This document shows, piece by piece, positions 1 to 8,396 of a stretch of 64,000 nucleotides of DNA. How positions within the stretch are numbered: the first letter of the stretch is position 1; each line of letters begins with the position of its first letter. Origin of the DNA: DASSUW01 sp963789005 (lineage in GTDB: Bacteria > Actinomycetota > Thermoleophilia > Solirubrobacterales > Solirubrobacteraceae). A model generated the notes under the pieces. The model ran no database searches and was not told where the DNA came from. It was given only the letters and a program-made list of their open reading frames with translations. Position numbers and translations under genes: made by a program. The stretch is taken from positions 558,001 to 622,000 of the forward strand of contig CAWBIZ010000015.1 in the NCBI GenBank assembly GCA_963789005.1, read 5' to 3'.

Positions 1-794
1 CACCAGCGGTCGCGCGTGAGGAACCGCCAGGTGAAGAACTGGCCGGTGCGGGCGCGCAGGCGCTCGAGCCGCACGCCCTCGATCTCGATCGACACGAACC
101 CGGGCGCCTCCTCGACCACGCGCGCGACCCGCAGCCGGTGCCGGAGCGTGCGCGCGAGCGGGACGCCCAGGCGGAAGACGACGATCGCGCCGAGCGTGAC
201 CCCGTACAGGCCGTACCAGTACGCGCGGGCGACCGGCTCGCCCACGAAGTCGCTGCCCGTGGCGAGCTGGTGGCTGAACGCGAGCGCCACGCCGAGGTAG
301 GCGTAGAGGTGCACGAAGTACCACGTCTCGTAGCGCAGCCGGCGGCGCACGATCACCGCCGACGTGACCGCGACCGCCACCAGCAGCGTCAGGCCGGCGA
401 CGGCGGTGATGACCCCCGGATAGCCGGTGATCAGCCGCGAAATCTCGTCCGCCAGCGAGATCCGATCCCCGATCGTGTAGCCCGCCGTGATCAGCACGAC
501 GTGCGCACCGAGCAGCGCAACGCACGCACAGCCGCCGGCGCGGTGCCACACCACCAGCCGGTCGAACCCGACGAGGCGGTCGAGCAGCGGCAGCCGCGCG
601 AGCAGCAGCAGCTGCAGCAGCACGAGGTACGCGGCCAGCAGGCCCGACACGCGCCCGAGCCCGGTGAGCAGGCTCGCGGCGTCGTGGACGTCGCGGATGC
701 CGCCAGGACCCCACAGCCAGACGACGATCCCGGCGTTCGCGACGGCGAGCAGCGCCAGGCCCCAGGCGGCGATCCTCCGGCGGCCCGCGCTCAC
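1..794 (-). CDS. Ferric reductase-like transmembrane flavocytochrome (C-terminal part outside window)
   Basis: The 264 visible codons from a GTG start encode about six hydrophobic helices with histidines placed for haem ligation (VVWHRAGG, GAHVVLI, YFVHLYAYL, AFSHQLA). The sequence then enters the first strands of an FAD-binding FR-type domain (TGQFFTWRF). In this family electrons pass from cytoplasmic NAD(P)H through FAD and transmembrane haem to an outside acceptor such as ferric iron. The NAD-binding half lies beyond base 1, so the gene is partial only because of the window edge. The start lacks a clear Shine-Dalgarno. The substrate cannot be told from this part; a respiratory or cytochrome-b type oxidoreductase is the alternative. 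Confidence 0.85.
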   Translation of the reverse strand, partial: MSAGRRRIAAWGLALLAVANAGIVVWLWGPGGIRDVHDAASLLTGLGRVSGLLAAYLVLLQLLLLARLPLLDRLVGFDRLVVWHRAGGCACVALLGAHVVLITAGYTIGDRISLADEISRLITGYPGVITAVAGLTLLVAVAVTSAVIVRRRLRYETWYFVHLYAYLGVALAFSHQLATGSDFVGEPVARAYWYGLYGVTLGAIVVFRLGVPLARTLRHRLRVARVVEEAPGFVSIEIEGVRLERLRARTGQFFTWRFLTRDRW

Positions 795-843
795 GGCGCC
801 AAGTTTACGTGCGCTCTGTTGGGATCGGCGTAAGATGGCGGGC

Positions 844-1146
844 ATGGAGCACGATCGCTTCGACGACGTAGAGGTCCGCTTCCTCCACGACCCGGAAGCG
901 CCCCAGCTGCCGCCGCGCCGGCGGCGCCGCTGGGTGGTCGCGGCCGCCACGGCCGCGATCGCCGTGGGCGGGTTCGCGGCTGTCGCCTCCGCGGGCGGCG
1001 ACTCGGCCGACGACGCTGCCGCGCCGGCAGCCAAGAAGGACGGCCCGGCGGGCGTCTACCAGCACATGCGCCAGGGCAAGCCCTGCGACCGCGAAGGCAA
1101 GCGCCTCGACCGCGGCGACCGCGACGAGTCGCGGTTCCGCTACTAG
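844..1146 (+). CDS. Small single-pass membrane protein of unknown function
   Basis: I do not recognise a family. The 100-residue product has an acidic N-terminus (DDVEVRFLHD), a proline/arginine-rich patch (PPRRRRRW), one hydrophobic helix at about residues 29-47, an Ala/Asp-rich linker, and a very charged tail with one cysteine. That arrangement suggests a signal-anchored protein with its C-terminus outside. An in-frame ATG at 835 is an equally possible start. Its TAG stop overlaps the TAG stop of the convergent amidase gene in the palindrome CTAG, so the two genes share three bases. It is divergent from the flavocytochrome gene, with about 50 bases between them. Confidence 0.55.
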   Translation: MEHDRFDDVEVRFLHDPEAPQLPPRRRRRWVVAAATAAIAVGGFAAVASAGGDSADDAAAPAAKKDGPAGVYQHMRQGKPCDREGKRLDRGDRDESRFRY

Positions 1147-2450
1147 ATCGCGGGCGAGACCCATCCGCCAAGCGCGCGCTCGAGCTCGAGCGCGACTGCC
1201 AGCGCGACGTCGTCGCGCCATGGCTTGGCGATCACCTGCACGTCGAGCGGCAGCCCCTCGGGTGAGGTGCCGCACCGGACCGTGGCCGACGGCCAGCCGG
1301 TGAGGCTCGACGGGGTCGTGTAGCTCGTCGGGTCGAGCTCGCCGGGCACCGCGGTCTCGCCGTGCCGCGGGGCCGGGCCGGCGAACACCGGGCAGACGAT
1401 CACGTCGAAGCGCTCGCCCCAGGCCAGCATGTCGCTGCGGAACGCGTCCCAGCGGCGCAGGATGTCGTACAGCTCGCCGGCGCTCATGCCCTCGCCGTAC
1501 GAGCGCCAGACGTCGATCGTCAGCTCGTGCCCGCCGCCGGGATGGCGGGCGTCGAACACCGCCGCGCCCGCCGCGCGCAGCACCTCGGCGGCGCTCTCGA
1601 CCATCGCCACGGTCTCGGTCGTGGGGGAGGCAAGGCCGTTCTCCGCCGACACCGCGACCCGGAGCCCACGGAGCGAGACCGCCGTGGGATCGCCGAGCGG
1701 GACCGGCGGCGTGCCGCCGTCGCGCTCGTCCGGCCCCGCCAGCACGCGCAGGAGCAGCGCCACGTCGGCGACCGTGCGCGCCAGCGGCCCGACCTGGGTG
1801 CGCGGATCGGCGAGCGCGCCGATCTGCCCGAGGTCGTCGAGCACGCCGGTGACCGGGACGAGGCCGGCCGTCGGCTTGATCGACGCCAGCCCGCAGAAGT
1901 GCGCGGGCAGCCGCACGCTGGCGCCGGAGTCGGTGCCGACCCCGCACGGCGACAGGCCGGCGGCGATCGCCGCCGCCTCGCCGCCGCTGCTCCCGCCCGG
2001 GGTGCGCTCCAGGTCCCACGGGTTGTTGGTGCGCCCGTAGACCTCGTTGTCGGTCTCGATCCCGCCGCCGTACGGAGGGCAGTTGGTCTTGCCGAGCAGG
2101 ATGCCGCCGGCGCCGCGCAGCCGCGCCACCGCCGTGGCGTCGACGTCGGGCACGACGCCGACGCGGTCCGGCGTCCCGATCGCCATCTCCAGCCCCGTCG
2201 CGGAGAGGTTGTCCTTCACCGTGAACGGCACGCCGTGCAGCGGACCACCACCCGAGGCCGCGTCGGTCGCGCGGGCGCTCGCGAGCGCCCGCTCGCCGTC
2301 GACCTGCACGACGGCGTTGACGGCGCCGCCCACCGCCTCGATCCGGTGCAGGTGCGCGGTCACGACCTCGACGGCCGAGACCTCGCGATCCCGGACCAGG
2401 GCGGCCAGCTCGAGAGCCGGCCGCCCGGTGAGGTCGCGGGAGCGGCTCAG
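1143..2450 (-). CDS. Amidase (amidase-signature family)
   Basis: This is an amidase-signature hydrolase (Ser-cis-Ser-Lys triad) that cleaves amides. The lysine is in the FTVKDN motif, the cis-serine in GGSSGGEAAA, and the nucleophile in GTDSGASVR; the length (435 residues) is normal. It is the last gene of the sugar ABC operon. No ATG, GTG or TTG lies upstream of the conserved N-terminus. The likely start is a CTG at 2450-2448, overlapping the permease TGA by three bases and preceded by GGCGGGAG at a good distance. The first ordinary start, GTG at 2363, would remove about 29 conserved residues. The true substrate is unknown; the transport context may mean an amino-sugar or amide. Confidence 0.85.
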   Translation of the reverse strand: MSRSRDLTGRPALELAALVRDREVSAVEVVTAHLHRIEAVGGAVNAVVQVDGERALASARATDAASGGGPLHGVPFTVKDNLSATGLEMAIGTPDRVGVVPDVDATAVARLRGAGGILLGKTNCPPYGGGIETDNEVYGRTNNPWDLERTPGGSSGGEAAAIAAGLSPCGVGTDSGASVRLPAHFCGLASIKPTAGLVPVTGVLDDLGQIGALADPRTQVGPLARTVADVALLLRVLAGPDERDGGTPPVPLGDPTAVSLRGLRVAVSAENGLASPTTETVAMVESAAEVLRAAGAAVFDARHPGGGHELTIDVWRSYGEGMSAGELYDILRRWDAFRSDMLAWGERFDVIVCPVFAGPAPRHGETAVPGELDPTSYTTPSSLTGWPSATVRCGTSPEGLPLDVQVIAKPWRDDVALAVALELERALGGWVSPAI

Positions 2451-3337
2451 CCCTTGACGGCTCCCGCCGTCAGGCCGGCCACGATCCGCTTCTGGAAGAA
2501 CAGCACGAGCGCGATCAGCGGGATCGAGATCACGACCGAGGCCGCGGACTGCGTCCCGAGCGGCACCTCGAACTGCGAGGAGCCGGTGAACTGCGAGATC
2601 GCCACCGGCGTCGTCCTGGCCGCCGGCGAGGACGTGAGGGTGACGGCCAGCAGGAACTCGTTCCAGGCGGCGATGAACGCGAGGATCGCCGTCGTCGCGA
2701 GCCCGGGGGCCGCGAGCGGGACGATCACCTTGCGGAACGCCTGGAAGTTCGTCGCCCCGTCCACGAGCGCCGCCTCCTCGAGGTCCCTCGGGATCTCGCG
2801 GAAGAACGACACCAGGATGTAGATCGAGAGCGGAAGCGCGAACGTGAGGTACGGGATGACCAGACCACGCAACGTGTCGTAGAGGCCGATGTCCGTCCAC
2901 AGGCGGAACAGCGGCGCGGCGATCGCGATCTGCGGGAACGTCGAGATCGACAGCACGATGCCCAGCAGGATGAACTTGAAGCCCATCTTCAGGCGGGCGA
3001 GCGCGTAGGCGCAGAACGCGCCCACGACGACCCCGAGAACGGTGGTCGAGAGCGCCACCACCGCGCTGTTGCGCAGCGAGCGGACGAATTCGTCGTTCTC
3101 GAAGATCGACGAGTAGTTGTCCAGCGTCGGATTGGGCGGGAGGATGTCCGCGGACGACAGGTCCGGCCCCGTCTTGAGCGAGATGTTGATCAGCCAGTAG
3201 AACGGGAGCAGGCAGAAGATCACCACGCCCGTGGCGGCGACGTAGATCCACCATGGCGGTCCCGGCTCCTTCGGCCCCTTCTTCTTCTTGGCGGCGACGT
3301 CGGCCTGTGCGCCGGCGGCTGCGGTTGCGGCTCCCAT
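2447..3337 (-). CDS. ABC sugar transporter permease, MalG type (CUT1)
   Basis: The 296-residue inner-membrane permease has six predicted helices. The cytoplasmic EAA loop (EEAALVDGATNFQAFRK) docks on the ATPase. A lysine-rich, Ala-rich N-terminal extension of about 30 residues precedes the first helix. It follows the MalF-type gene after only two bases and has GGAGG about ten bases before its ATG, so the two are translated together. No ATPase gene is present in the cluster; CUT1 systems often share one MsmK-like ATPase encoded elsewhere. The sugar is probably an alpha-glucoside, judging from the neighbouring GH13 enzymes, which is inference. Confidence 0.93.
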   Translation of the reverse strand: MGAATAAAGAQADVAAKKKKGPKEPGPPWWIYVAATGVVIFCLLPFYWLINISLKTGPDLSSADILPPNPTLDNYSSIFENDEFVRSLRNSAVVALSTTVLGVVVGAFCAYALARLKMGFKFILLGIVLSISTFPQIAIAAPLFRLWTDIGLYDTLRGLVIPYLTFALPLSIYILVSFFREIPRDLEEAALVDGATNFQAFRKVIVPLAAPGLATTAILAFIAAWNEFLLAVTLTSSPAARTTPVAISQFTGSSQFEVPLGTQSAASVVISIPLIALVLFFQKRIVAGLTAGAVKG

Positions 3338-3339
3338 GG

Positions 3340-4266
3340 CTATCGGTCCTCCGCCATGCCGCGTAGGTTGCCGCCGACGAAGCGGATGTACGCGAACGAC
3401 ACGGCCATCACGAGGATGAACGTGATGATCGAGAGCGCCGCCCCCTCACCGTACAGGCGGTTCTCCTGGAACGTTCTCTGCGCGATCAGCGACATCGTCG
3501 TCGTCCCGTTCGATCCATTGGTGAGCACCTTCGGCAGGTCGTAGGCCCGCAACGCGTCGAGCGTGCGGAAGATCAGCGCCACGAGCAGCGCCGGCATCAG
3601 CAGCGGGAGCGTGATCCGCCTGAACCGCTGCCATGTCGAGGCGCCGTCGACCTTCGCCGCCTCGTAGATCTCGGATGGGATGACCTGGAGGCCGGCCAGC
3701 AGCAGCAGCGCCATGAACGGCGCCGTCTTCCACGTGTCGGCCAGGATCATCACGATCAGTGCTTGCGGCTCCTCCCCGAGCCAGACGGTGTTGGTTCCGA
3801 GGAGCGTGTTCACGAAGCCCAGGTTCGGGTCGACGATCGTGCGCCACATGATCGCGGTGACCACGGTGAGCACTGCCCACGGCACCAGCACCACGGTGCG
3901 GAGCAGGCCCTGCCCCTTGAACGCGGTCGCCATGATCAGCGCCATCACGAGGCCGATTATCGTTTCCAGGAAGACCGACGTCACCGAGTAGATGAGCGTG
4001 ACGTAGACGGACTTCCGGAACTCTGGATCCTCGAACGCGTCGATGTAGTTGCCCAGCCCGGCCGGCGATGCATAGCGGGAGAGTCCCTCCTCGATGAGGC
4101 TGTACTCGTGGAGCGAGAGCCAGACCGCGTACACGATCGGGTACACCGCCACGAGCGCGATCAGCAACAGCGAGGGTGCTGTCATCAGCCACGCGAGCCG
4201 GCGCTCGGGGATACCCCGCGAGCGCCGGATCTGCGTGCCGGCTTGTACTGAAGCCGCGTCAGCCAT
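3340..4266 (-). CDS. ABC sugar transporter permease, MalF type (CUT1)
   Basis: This 308-residue permease is the partner of the MalG-type subunit. It has six hydrophobic helices and a canonical EAA loop (YEAAKVDGASTWQRFRR) near residue 205. The N-terminus (RRSRGIPERRLAWLMTAP) is cytoplasmic. It lies seven bases after the solute-binding protein gene and two bases before the MalG-type gene, an arrangement typical of a single polycistronic unit. The pair forms the channel through which the captured sugar enters the cytoplasm. Family assignment is secure; the transported sugar is not visible from the permease. Confidence 0.93.
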   Translation of the reverse strand: MADAASVQAGTQIRRSRGIPERRLAWLMTAPSLLLIALVAVYPIVYAVWLSLHEYSLIEEGLSRYASPAGLGNYIDAFEDPEFRKSVYVTLIYSVTSVFLETIIGLVMALIMATAFKGQGLLRTVVLVPWAVLTVVTAIMWRTIVDPNLGFVNTLLGTNTVWLGEEPQALIVMILADTWKTAPFMALLLLAGLQVIPSEIYEAAKVDGASTWQRFRRITLPLLMPALLVALIFRTLDALRAYDLPKVLTNGSNGTTTMSLIAQRTFQENRLYGEGAALSIITFILVMAVSFAYIRFVGGNLRGMAEDR

Positions 4267-4272
4267 GATCGA

Positions 4273-5565
4273 TCAGAACGTCTCCAGCGCTGCCTGCATT
4301 TCGGTCTGGGCCGTCTCCAGCGCCTCCTCCGGCGTGGCGCGCCCAGCGAGCGCCTCGTTGACGTTCTTGTAGATCGCCTGCGAGACCTGCGGGTAGACCG
4401 GCGAGACGGGCCGCGAGTTGGCCTGCGAGATGGCATCCCGCAGCTGCGTCGCGAACTCGTACTTCTTCTGGATGTCCGGGTCGTCGTAGGTCGCCGTCAG
4501 CGTCGAGGACTGCGAGTACTCCAGCAGCTGGCGCTTCTGGCTCTCGGTGCCCGTGACGTAGTCGATCCACTTCAGCGCGCCACCGGGGTTCTCCGAGTAC
4601 ACGGAGATGACCTGGTTGTGGCCGCCGAGGATGCCGGCCGTGCCGCCGCCCTCGAACTCCGGGAACGGAGCCACGTTGAACTTGCCCTTGACCTTCGGGG
4701 CCTGCTGGCCGAGCGCGTACGCGTACGGCCAGTTGCGCATGAACGTCGCGCGGCCGTTCTCGAAGTAGCGCCGGGACTCCTCTTCCATGTAGGTCGTCAC
4801 GCCGTTGGCGGCGACGCCGTCCTCGACGCCGTCGACCATCAGCTGCAGCGCCGCGACGTTCTCCGGCGAGTTGATGACCGACGTCTTGCCGTCCTCGGAC
4901 AGCACCTGCCCGCCGGCGGCGAAGGCGATCTCGAGGAAGTCGCACGTCAGGCCCTCGTACGGCGCGCCCTGGTAGACGATGCCGTCGTTCTGGCCGGCGA
5001 CCTCATAGAGCTCCTGCCACGTGGCCGGGAACTCGTCGACCTGGTCGGTGCGGTAGTAGATGAACGCCGCGTCCGTCTGCTGCGGCATGCCCCACATCTT
5101 GTCCTCGAACGTCACGGTCTCGAGGGTGGCCTCGATGATCTCGTCCTTGCGGGACTCGACGTACGGCGTCATGTCGTACAGCCAGCCCTGGGACGCGAAC
5201 TCCGCGGTCCAGATCACGTCGGACGAGAACACGTCGCACTCGCCCTGCTTGGCCTCCTGGCGCTGGACGAACTGCGTGCGCTGCTCGTCGGCCGAGGTCG
5301 AGAACTCGAGCAGCTTGACGGTCACGCCGTTGCTCTGGGCGTTGAACTCCTTGACGGCCTCGGTGATGTCACCCGAGGTGTCCTTGCCCATGCAGACGGT
5401 GACGTCGCCCTTGGCGGTCTCGATCGACGCCGGGTCGACCACCTTGCCGCTGTCGGCGGTACCGCCGCCGCCACCACCACCTTCGTCGTCATCGCCGCCG
5501 CAGGCGGCGACGAACGCAGCGCATGCGAGCGCCGCGCACAACATGTACAGCAATCTCTTGGACAA
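4273..5565 (-). CDS. Extracellular sugar-binding lipoprotein (SBP family 1)
   Basis: The 430-residue product begins with a lipoprotein signal peptide ending in the lipobox VAAC (Cys22), followed by an acidic Gly-rich linker, so it should be anchored by lipid outside the membrane. The mature part has the family 1 binding-protein pattern (TSGDITEAVKEFN, NGRATFMRNWPYA, ILGGHNQVIS). It captures a sugar and delivers it to the two permeases downstream. The start is a TTG at 5565, five bases after the strong site GGGGGAG. The gene follows the LacI repressor gene by 29 bases on the same strand, so repressor and transporter are probably co-transcribed. Confidence 0.93.
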   Translation of the reverse strand: MSKRLLYMLCAALACAAFVAACGGDDDEGGGGGGGTADSGKVVDPASIETAKGDVTVCMGKDTSGDITEAVKEFNAQSNGVTVKLLEFSTSADEQRTQFVQRQEAKQGECDVFSSDVIWTAEFASQGWLYDMTPYVESRKDEIIEATLETVTFEDKMWGMPQQTDAAFIYYRTDQVDEFPATWQELYEVAGQNDGIVYQGAPYEGLTCDFLEIAFAAGGQVLSEDGKTSVINSPENVAALQLMVDGVEDGVAANGVTTYMEEESRRYFENGRATFMRNWPYAYALGQQAPKVKGKFNVAPFPEFEGGGTAGILGGHNQVISVYSENPGGALKWIDYVTGTESQKRQLLEYSQSSTLTATYDDPDIQKKYEFATQLRDAISQANSRPVSPVYPQVSQAIYKNVNEALAGRATPEEALETAQTEMQAALETF

Positions 5566-5594
5566 GAGCTCCCCCTCAGTCCGAATGGGTTAGA

Positions 5595-6680
5595 TCAGGA
5601 ACGTACCCTCAAGCCATCCTGGCGCGATTGCCTGGGGCGGTCCATGCCCCAAGCCTCTCGATGTCGAGCTGCGCGACCACGGTTCTTACCGCACGCGCCG
5701 GTTGTGTGTCGGACGACCAGCCTGACCGGCAGCTGCCGTCCGTGAATGCGCCTGCCCTCCAGGGCGTTCAGCAGCATCTCGGCGCCGCACGCGCCGCTCT
5801 CCTCGAGCGGCTGCGCGACAGTGGTAAGACCCGCGTGACGGGCCAGCTCGATGTCGTCGTAGCCGACGACCGAGAGGTCGCCGGGAACTCTTGCGCCGAG
5901 CGCCTCGGCGGCCTCCAGGGCACCCACGGCCTGGGTGTCCGAGGCGGCGAAGACGGCGGTCGGCGGGTTGGGGCGGTCGAGCGCTTCGCCGGTGAGCGCC
6001 GAGGCCGCCGCCTGCGCGTGGGGGCCCCGGAGGACCAGCGCGGGGTCGGCCTCGATGCCGGCGTCGGCGAGCGCGGCCTCGTAACCCGCTCGCCTTCCGG
6101 CGCTCGACGTGAACCCGTGGTAGTTGTGCTCGAAGTCTCCGAGGAACGCGATCCGCCGGTGTCCGTGCTCCAGCAGGTGCTCGGTGGCCAGGCGCCCGCC
6201 GGCCTCGTCGTCGGTGTGGACGGCGGGGACCGACGCATGCGGGTGGTCGACGAGCACCACCGGCACGCCGGCCTGCGCGAAGCGCTCGAGATCGCCCTCC
6301 GGTGGGCAGAGCGAGATCGAGAGCAGCGCGTCCAGCCCCCCGCCGCCCGAGAGGCGGCGGAAGTACTCCTCTTCCTCGCCGGGCCGCTCCACGTCGAACA
6401 GGACGAGCTGGTAGCCGGCGCCGGCGAGCACGCGCGACACGCCGCGCAGGCGCTCCATGACCGAGGGCCGCGTGAAGAACGGGGCGACGACGGCCACGGC
6501 CAGGCTGCGGCCGGTCGAAAGCGCGCGGGCGGCGGCGTTCGGGGCGTAGCCGAGCTCCTCGATCGCGTCGAGCACCCGCAGCCTCGTCTTCTCGCGAACG
6601 GCAGGGGAGCCGTTCAGGACGCGGGAGACGGTTGCGACTCCCACTCCGGCCTGCTTTGCGACCTCAGCGATGGTCACCAA
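5595..6680 (-). CDS. LacI-family repressor of the sugar-uptake operon
   Basis: The N-terminal helix-turn-helix (TIAEVAKQAGVGVATVSRVL) and hinge are followed by a periplasmic-binding-protein-like effector domain up to about residue 325 (LVVRHTTG). A basic tail of about 35 residues then exceeds the usual family length of about 335. Start choices are TTG 6680 or GTG 6677. A 14-base LacI operator lies 24 bases upstream, between this gene and the divergent GH13 gene, so autoregulation and joint control of both directions are likely. It is the first gene of the minus-strand unit lacI-SBP-malF-malG-amidase. The inducer is presumably the imported oligosaccharide. Confidence 0.92.
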   Translation of the reverse strand: MVTIAEVAKQAGVGVATVSRVLNGSPAVREKTRLRVLDAIEELGYAPNAAARALSTGRSLAVAVVAPFFTRPSVMERLRGVSRVLAGAGYQLVLFDVERPGEEEEYFRRLSGGGGLDALLSISLCPPEGDLERFAQAGVPVVLVDHPHASVPAVHTDDEAGGRLATEHLLEHGHRRIAFLGDFEHNYHGFTSSAGRRAGYEAALADAGIEADPALVLRGPHAQAAASALTGEALDRPNPPTAVFAASDTQAVGALEAAEALGARVPGDLSVVGYDDIELARHAGLTTVAQPLEESGACGAEMLLNALEGRRIHGRQLPVRLVVRHTTGACGKNRGRAARHREAWGMDRPRQSRQDGLRVRS

Positions 6681-6703
6681 CGCGCCACTCGCCCTCTCCT
6701 CCG

Positions 6704-6717
6704 TGGAACCGCTTCCA
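6704..6717. promoter_or_regulatory. LacI-type operator between lacI and GH13 genes
   Basis: The sequence TGGAACCGCTTCCA has 5-base inverted arms (TGGAA/TTCCA) around a central CpG, the form recognised by LacI-family proteins that insert a leucine at the central CG. It lies in the 104-base divergent gap, close to the repressor start, and is placed to control both the sugar transporter operon and the glucosidase gene. Binding by the adjacent LacI protein is inferred from position. Confidence 0.75.
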
Positions 6718-6784
6718 TCGAACCACGACGGACCGCGTCCGTCAATGACGGCAGCCTACATCCCAGTTCGTATGCTGCGACGCC

Positions 6785-8356
6785 ATGTCGTGGTGGAAGG
6801 ACGGCGTCCTGTACCAGATCTACCCCCGGTCTTACGCGGATTCCGATGCCGACGGCGTCGGCGACCTACGTGGAGTGATCGAGCGTCTCGACCATCTCGA
6901 GTGGCTCGGCGTCGACGGCATCTGGCTCAACCCGACGATGCCGTCGCCGAACGACGACTGGGGCTACGACGTCTCCGACTACTGCGCCGTGCATCCCGAG
7001 CTGGGCACGCTCGAGGACCTCGACGCGCTGATCGCGGAGGCCGGCCGGCGCGGGATCCGGGTGCTGCTCGACCTCGTCCCCAACCACACGAGCGACCGCC
7101 ACCCGTGGTTCCAGGACGCGCTGGGCGGGCGCGACGCTCGCTTTCGCGACTTCTACGTCTGGGCCGACGCTGCCGCCGGCGGCGGGCCGCCGAACAACTG
7201 GCTGTCGAACTTCGGCGGCTCGGCGTGGACGCTCGACGAGGCCTCGGGGCAGTACTTCCTCAACAACTTCCTGCCGTCCCAGCCCGACCTCAACTGGTGG
7301 AACCCGGAGGTGCGCGAGGCGTTCGACGACGTGCTGCGCTTCTGGTACGAGCGTGGGGTGGCGGGCTTCCGGATCGACGTCTGCCACGCGATCGTCAAGG
7401 ATCGCGAGCTGCGCGACGACCCCGCGGCCACGCCCGACGACCATCCGAAGGTGCGCGAGCGCGGCACGCGGCAGGTGTTCTCCATGAACCGGCCCGAGGT
7501 GCACGATGTGCTGCGGCGCTGGCGCTCGCTGTCGGCGAACGGGCGGATCCTCGTGGGGGAGACCTACGTGCTCGACGTCGACCAGCTGATCCCGTACTAC
7601 GGCACGGGCGAGGACGAGCTGCACCTGGCGTTCAACTTCCTGTTCGTGCACGCGGCGCTCGACGCCGCCGAGCTGCGCACGATCGTCGAGGCGGTCGAGG
7701 CCAAGCTGCCGGCCGGCGCGTGGCCGGTGTGGACGGGCTCCAACCACGACGCCGGGCGGCTCGTGACGCGCTGGGCGGGCGGTGACGAGGCGAAGGCCCG
7801 CGCGGCGCTGCTGATGCTCCTCGGCCTGCGGGGCACCGCGTTCCTGTACTACGGCGACGAGATCGGGATGCCCGACGTGCCGCTCGATGCTTCCGTGGCG
7901 CTCGACCCGGTGCCGCACCGCACCGGCGACCCCAGCCGCAACCGCGACGAGTGCCGGACGCCGATGCAGTGGAACGCGGGCCCCGGCGCCGGCTTCAGCG
8001 CAAACGCGAGCAGCTGGCTGCCGATCGGCGACGCCGCTGCGGTGAACGTGGAGGCCCAGCGCGAGGACCCGGGCTCCACGCTGCATCTGGTCCGCGACCT
8101 GATCGCGCTGCGGCGGTCGCGGAGCGACTTGCGGGACGGCGCGTACGCGCCGCTGCCCGCGCCCGAGGGCGCGTGGGCCTGGCGGCGCGGCGAGTCGATC
8201 GCGGTCGTGCTCAACCTCTCGGACGCGGCGGTGGAGGTGGAGGGCGTGGCCGGGAGCGTGCTGGTGGCGACCGATCGCTCGCGCGACGGCGAGCGGGTCG
8301 ACGGGCCGCTCGCGGTGGCACCGTGGACGGGCGCCGTCGTCGCGCTCGACGGATGA
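6785..8356 (+). CDS. GH13 alpha-glucosidase (oligo-1,6-glucosidase/maltase type)
   Basis: This 523-residue cytoplasmic GH13 enzyme has a (beta/alpha)8 barrel that starts at once (WWKDGVLYQIYPRSY). The catalytic triad is visible: nucleophile Asp198 in GFRIDV, acid/base Glu259 in VGETY, and transition-state Asp322 in SNHD. The QPDLNWWNPEV and LNPTMPSPNDDWGYDV motifs match exo-acting alpha-glucosidases rather than endo-amylases. There is no signal peptide, so it should split imported oligosaccharides to glucose. It is divergent from the LacI/ABC unit with a LacI operator in the gap. Linkage preference (alpha-1,4 or alpha-1,6) is not decided by the motifs I can read. Confidence 0.93.
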   Translation: MSWWKDGVLYQIYPRSYADSDADGVGDLRGVIERLDHLEWLGVDGIWLNPTMPSPNDDWGYDVSDYCAVHPELGTLEDLDALIAEAGRRGIRVLLDLVPNHTSDRHPWFQDALGGRDARFRDFYVWADAAAGGGPPNNWLSNFGGSAWTLDEASGQYFLNNFLPSQPDLNWWNPEVREAFDDVLRFWYERGVAGFRIDVCHAIVKDRELRDDPAATPDDHPKVRERGTRQVFSMNRPEVHDVLRRWRSLSANGRILVGETYVLDVDQLIPYYGTGEDELHLAFNFLFVHAALDAAELRTIVEAVEAKLPAGAWPVWTGSNHDAGRLVTRWAGGDEAKARAALLMLLGLRGTAFLYYGDEIGMPDVPLDASVALDPVPHRTGDPSRNRDECRTPMQWNAGPGAGFSANASSWLPIGDAAAVNVEAQREDPGSTLHLVRDLIALRRSRSDLRDGAYAPLPAPEGAWAWRRGESIAVVLNLSDAAVEVEGVAGSVLVATDRSRDGERVDGPLAVAPWTGAVVALDG

Positions 8357-8396
8357 ATCCGAGCCCGTCCTGGCGCCGGTGCCATCATCGCGCTCG

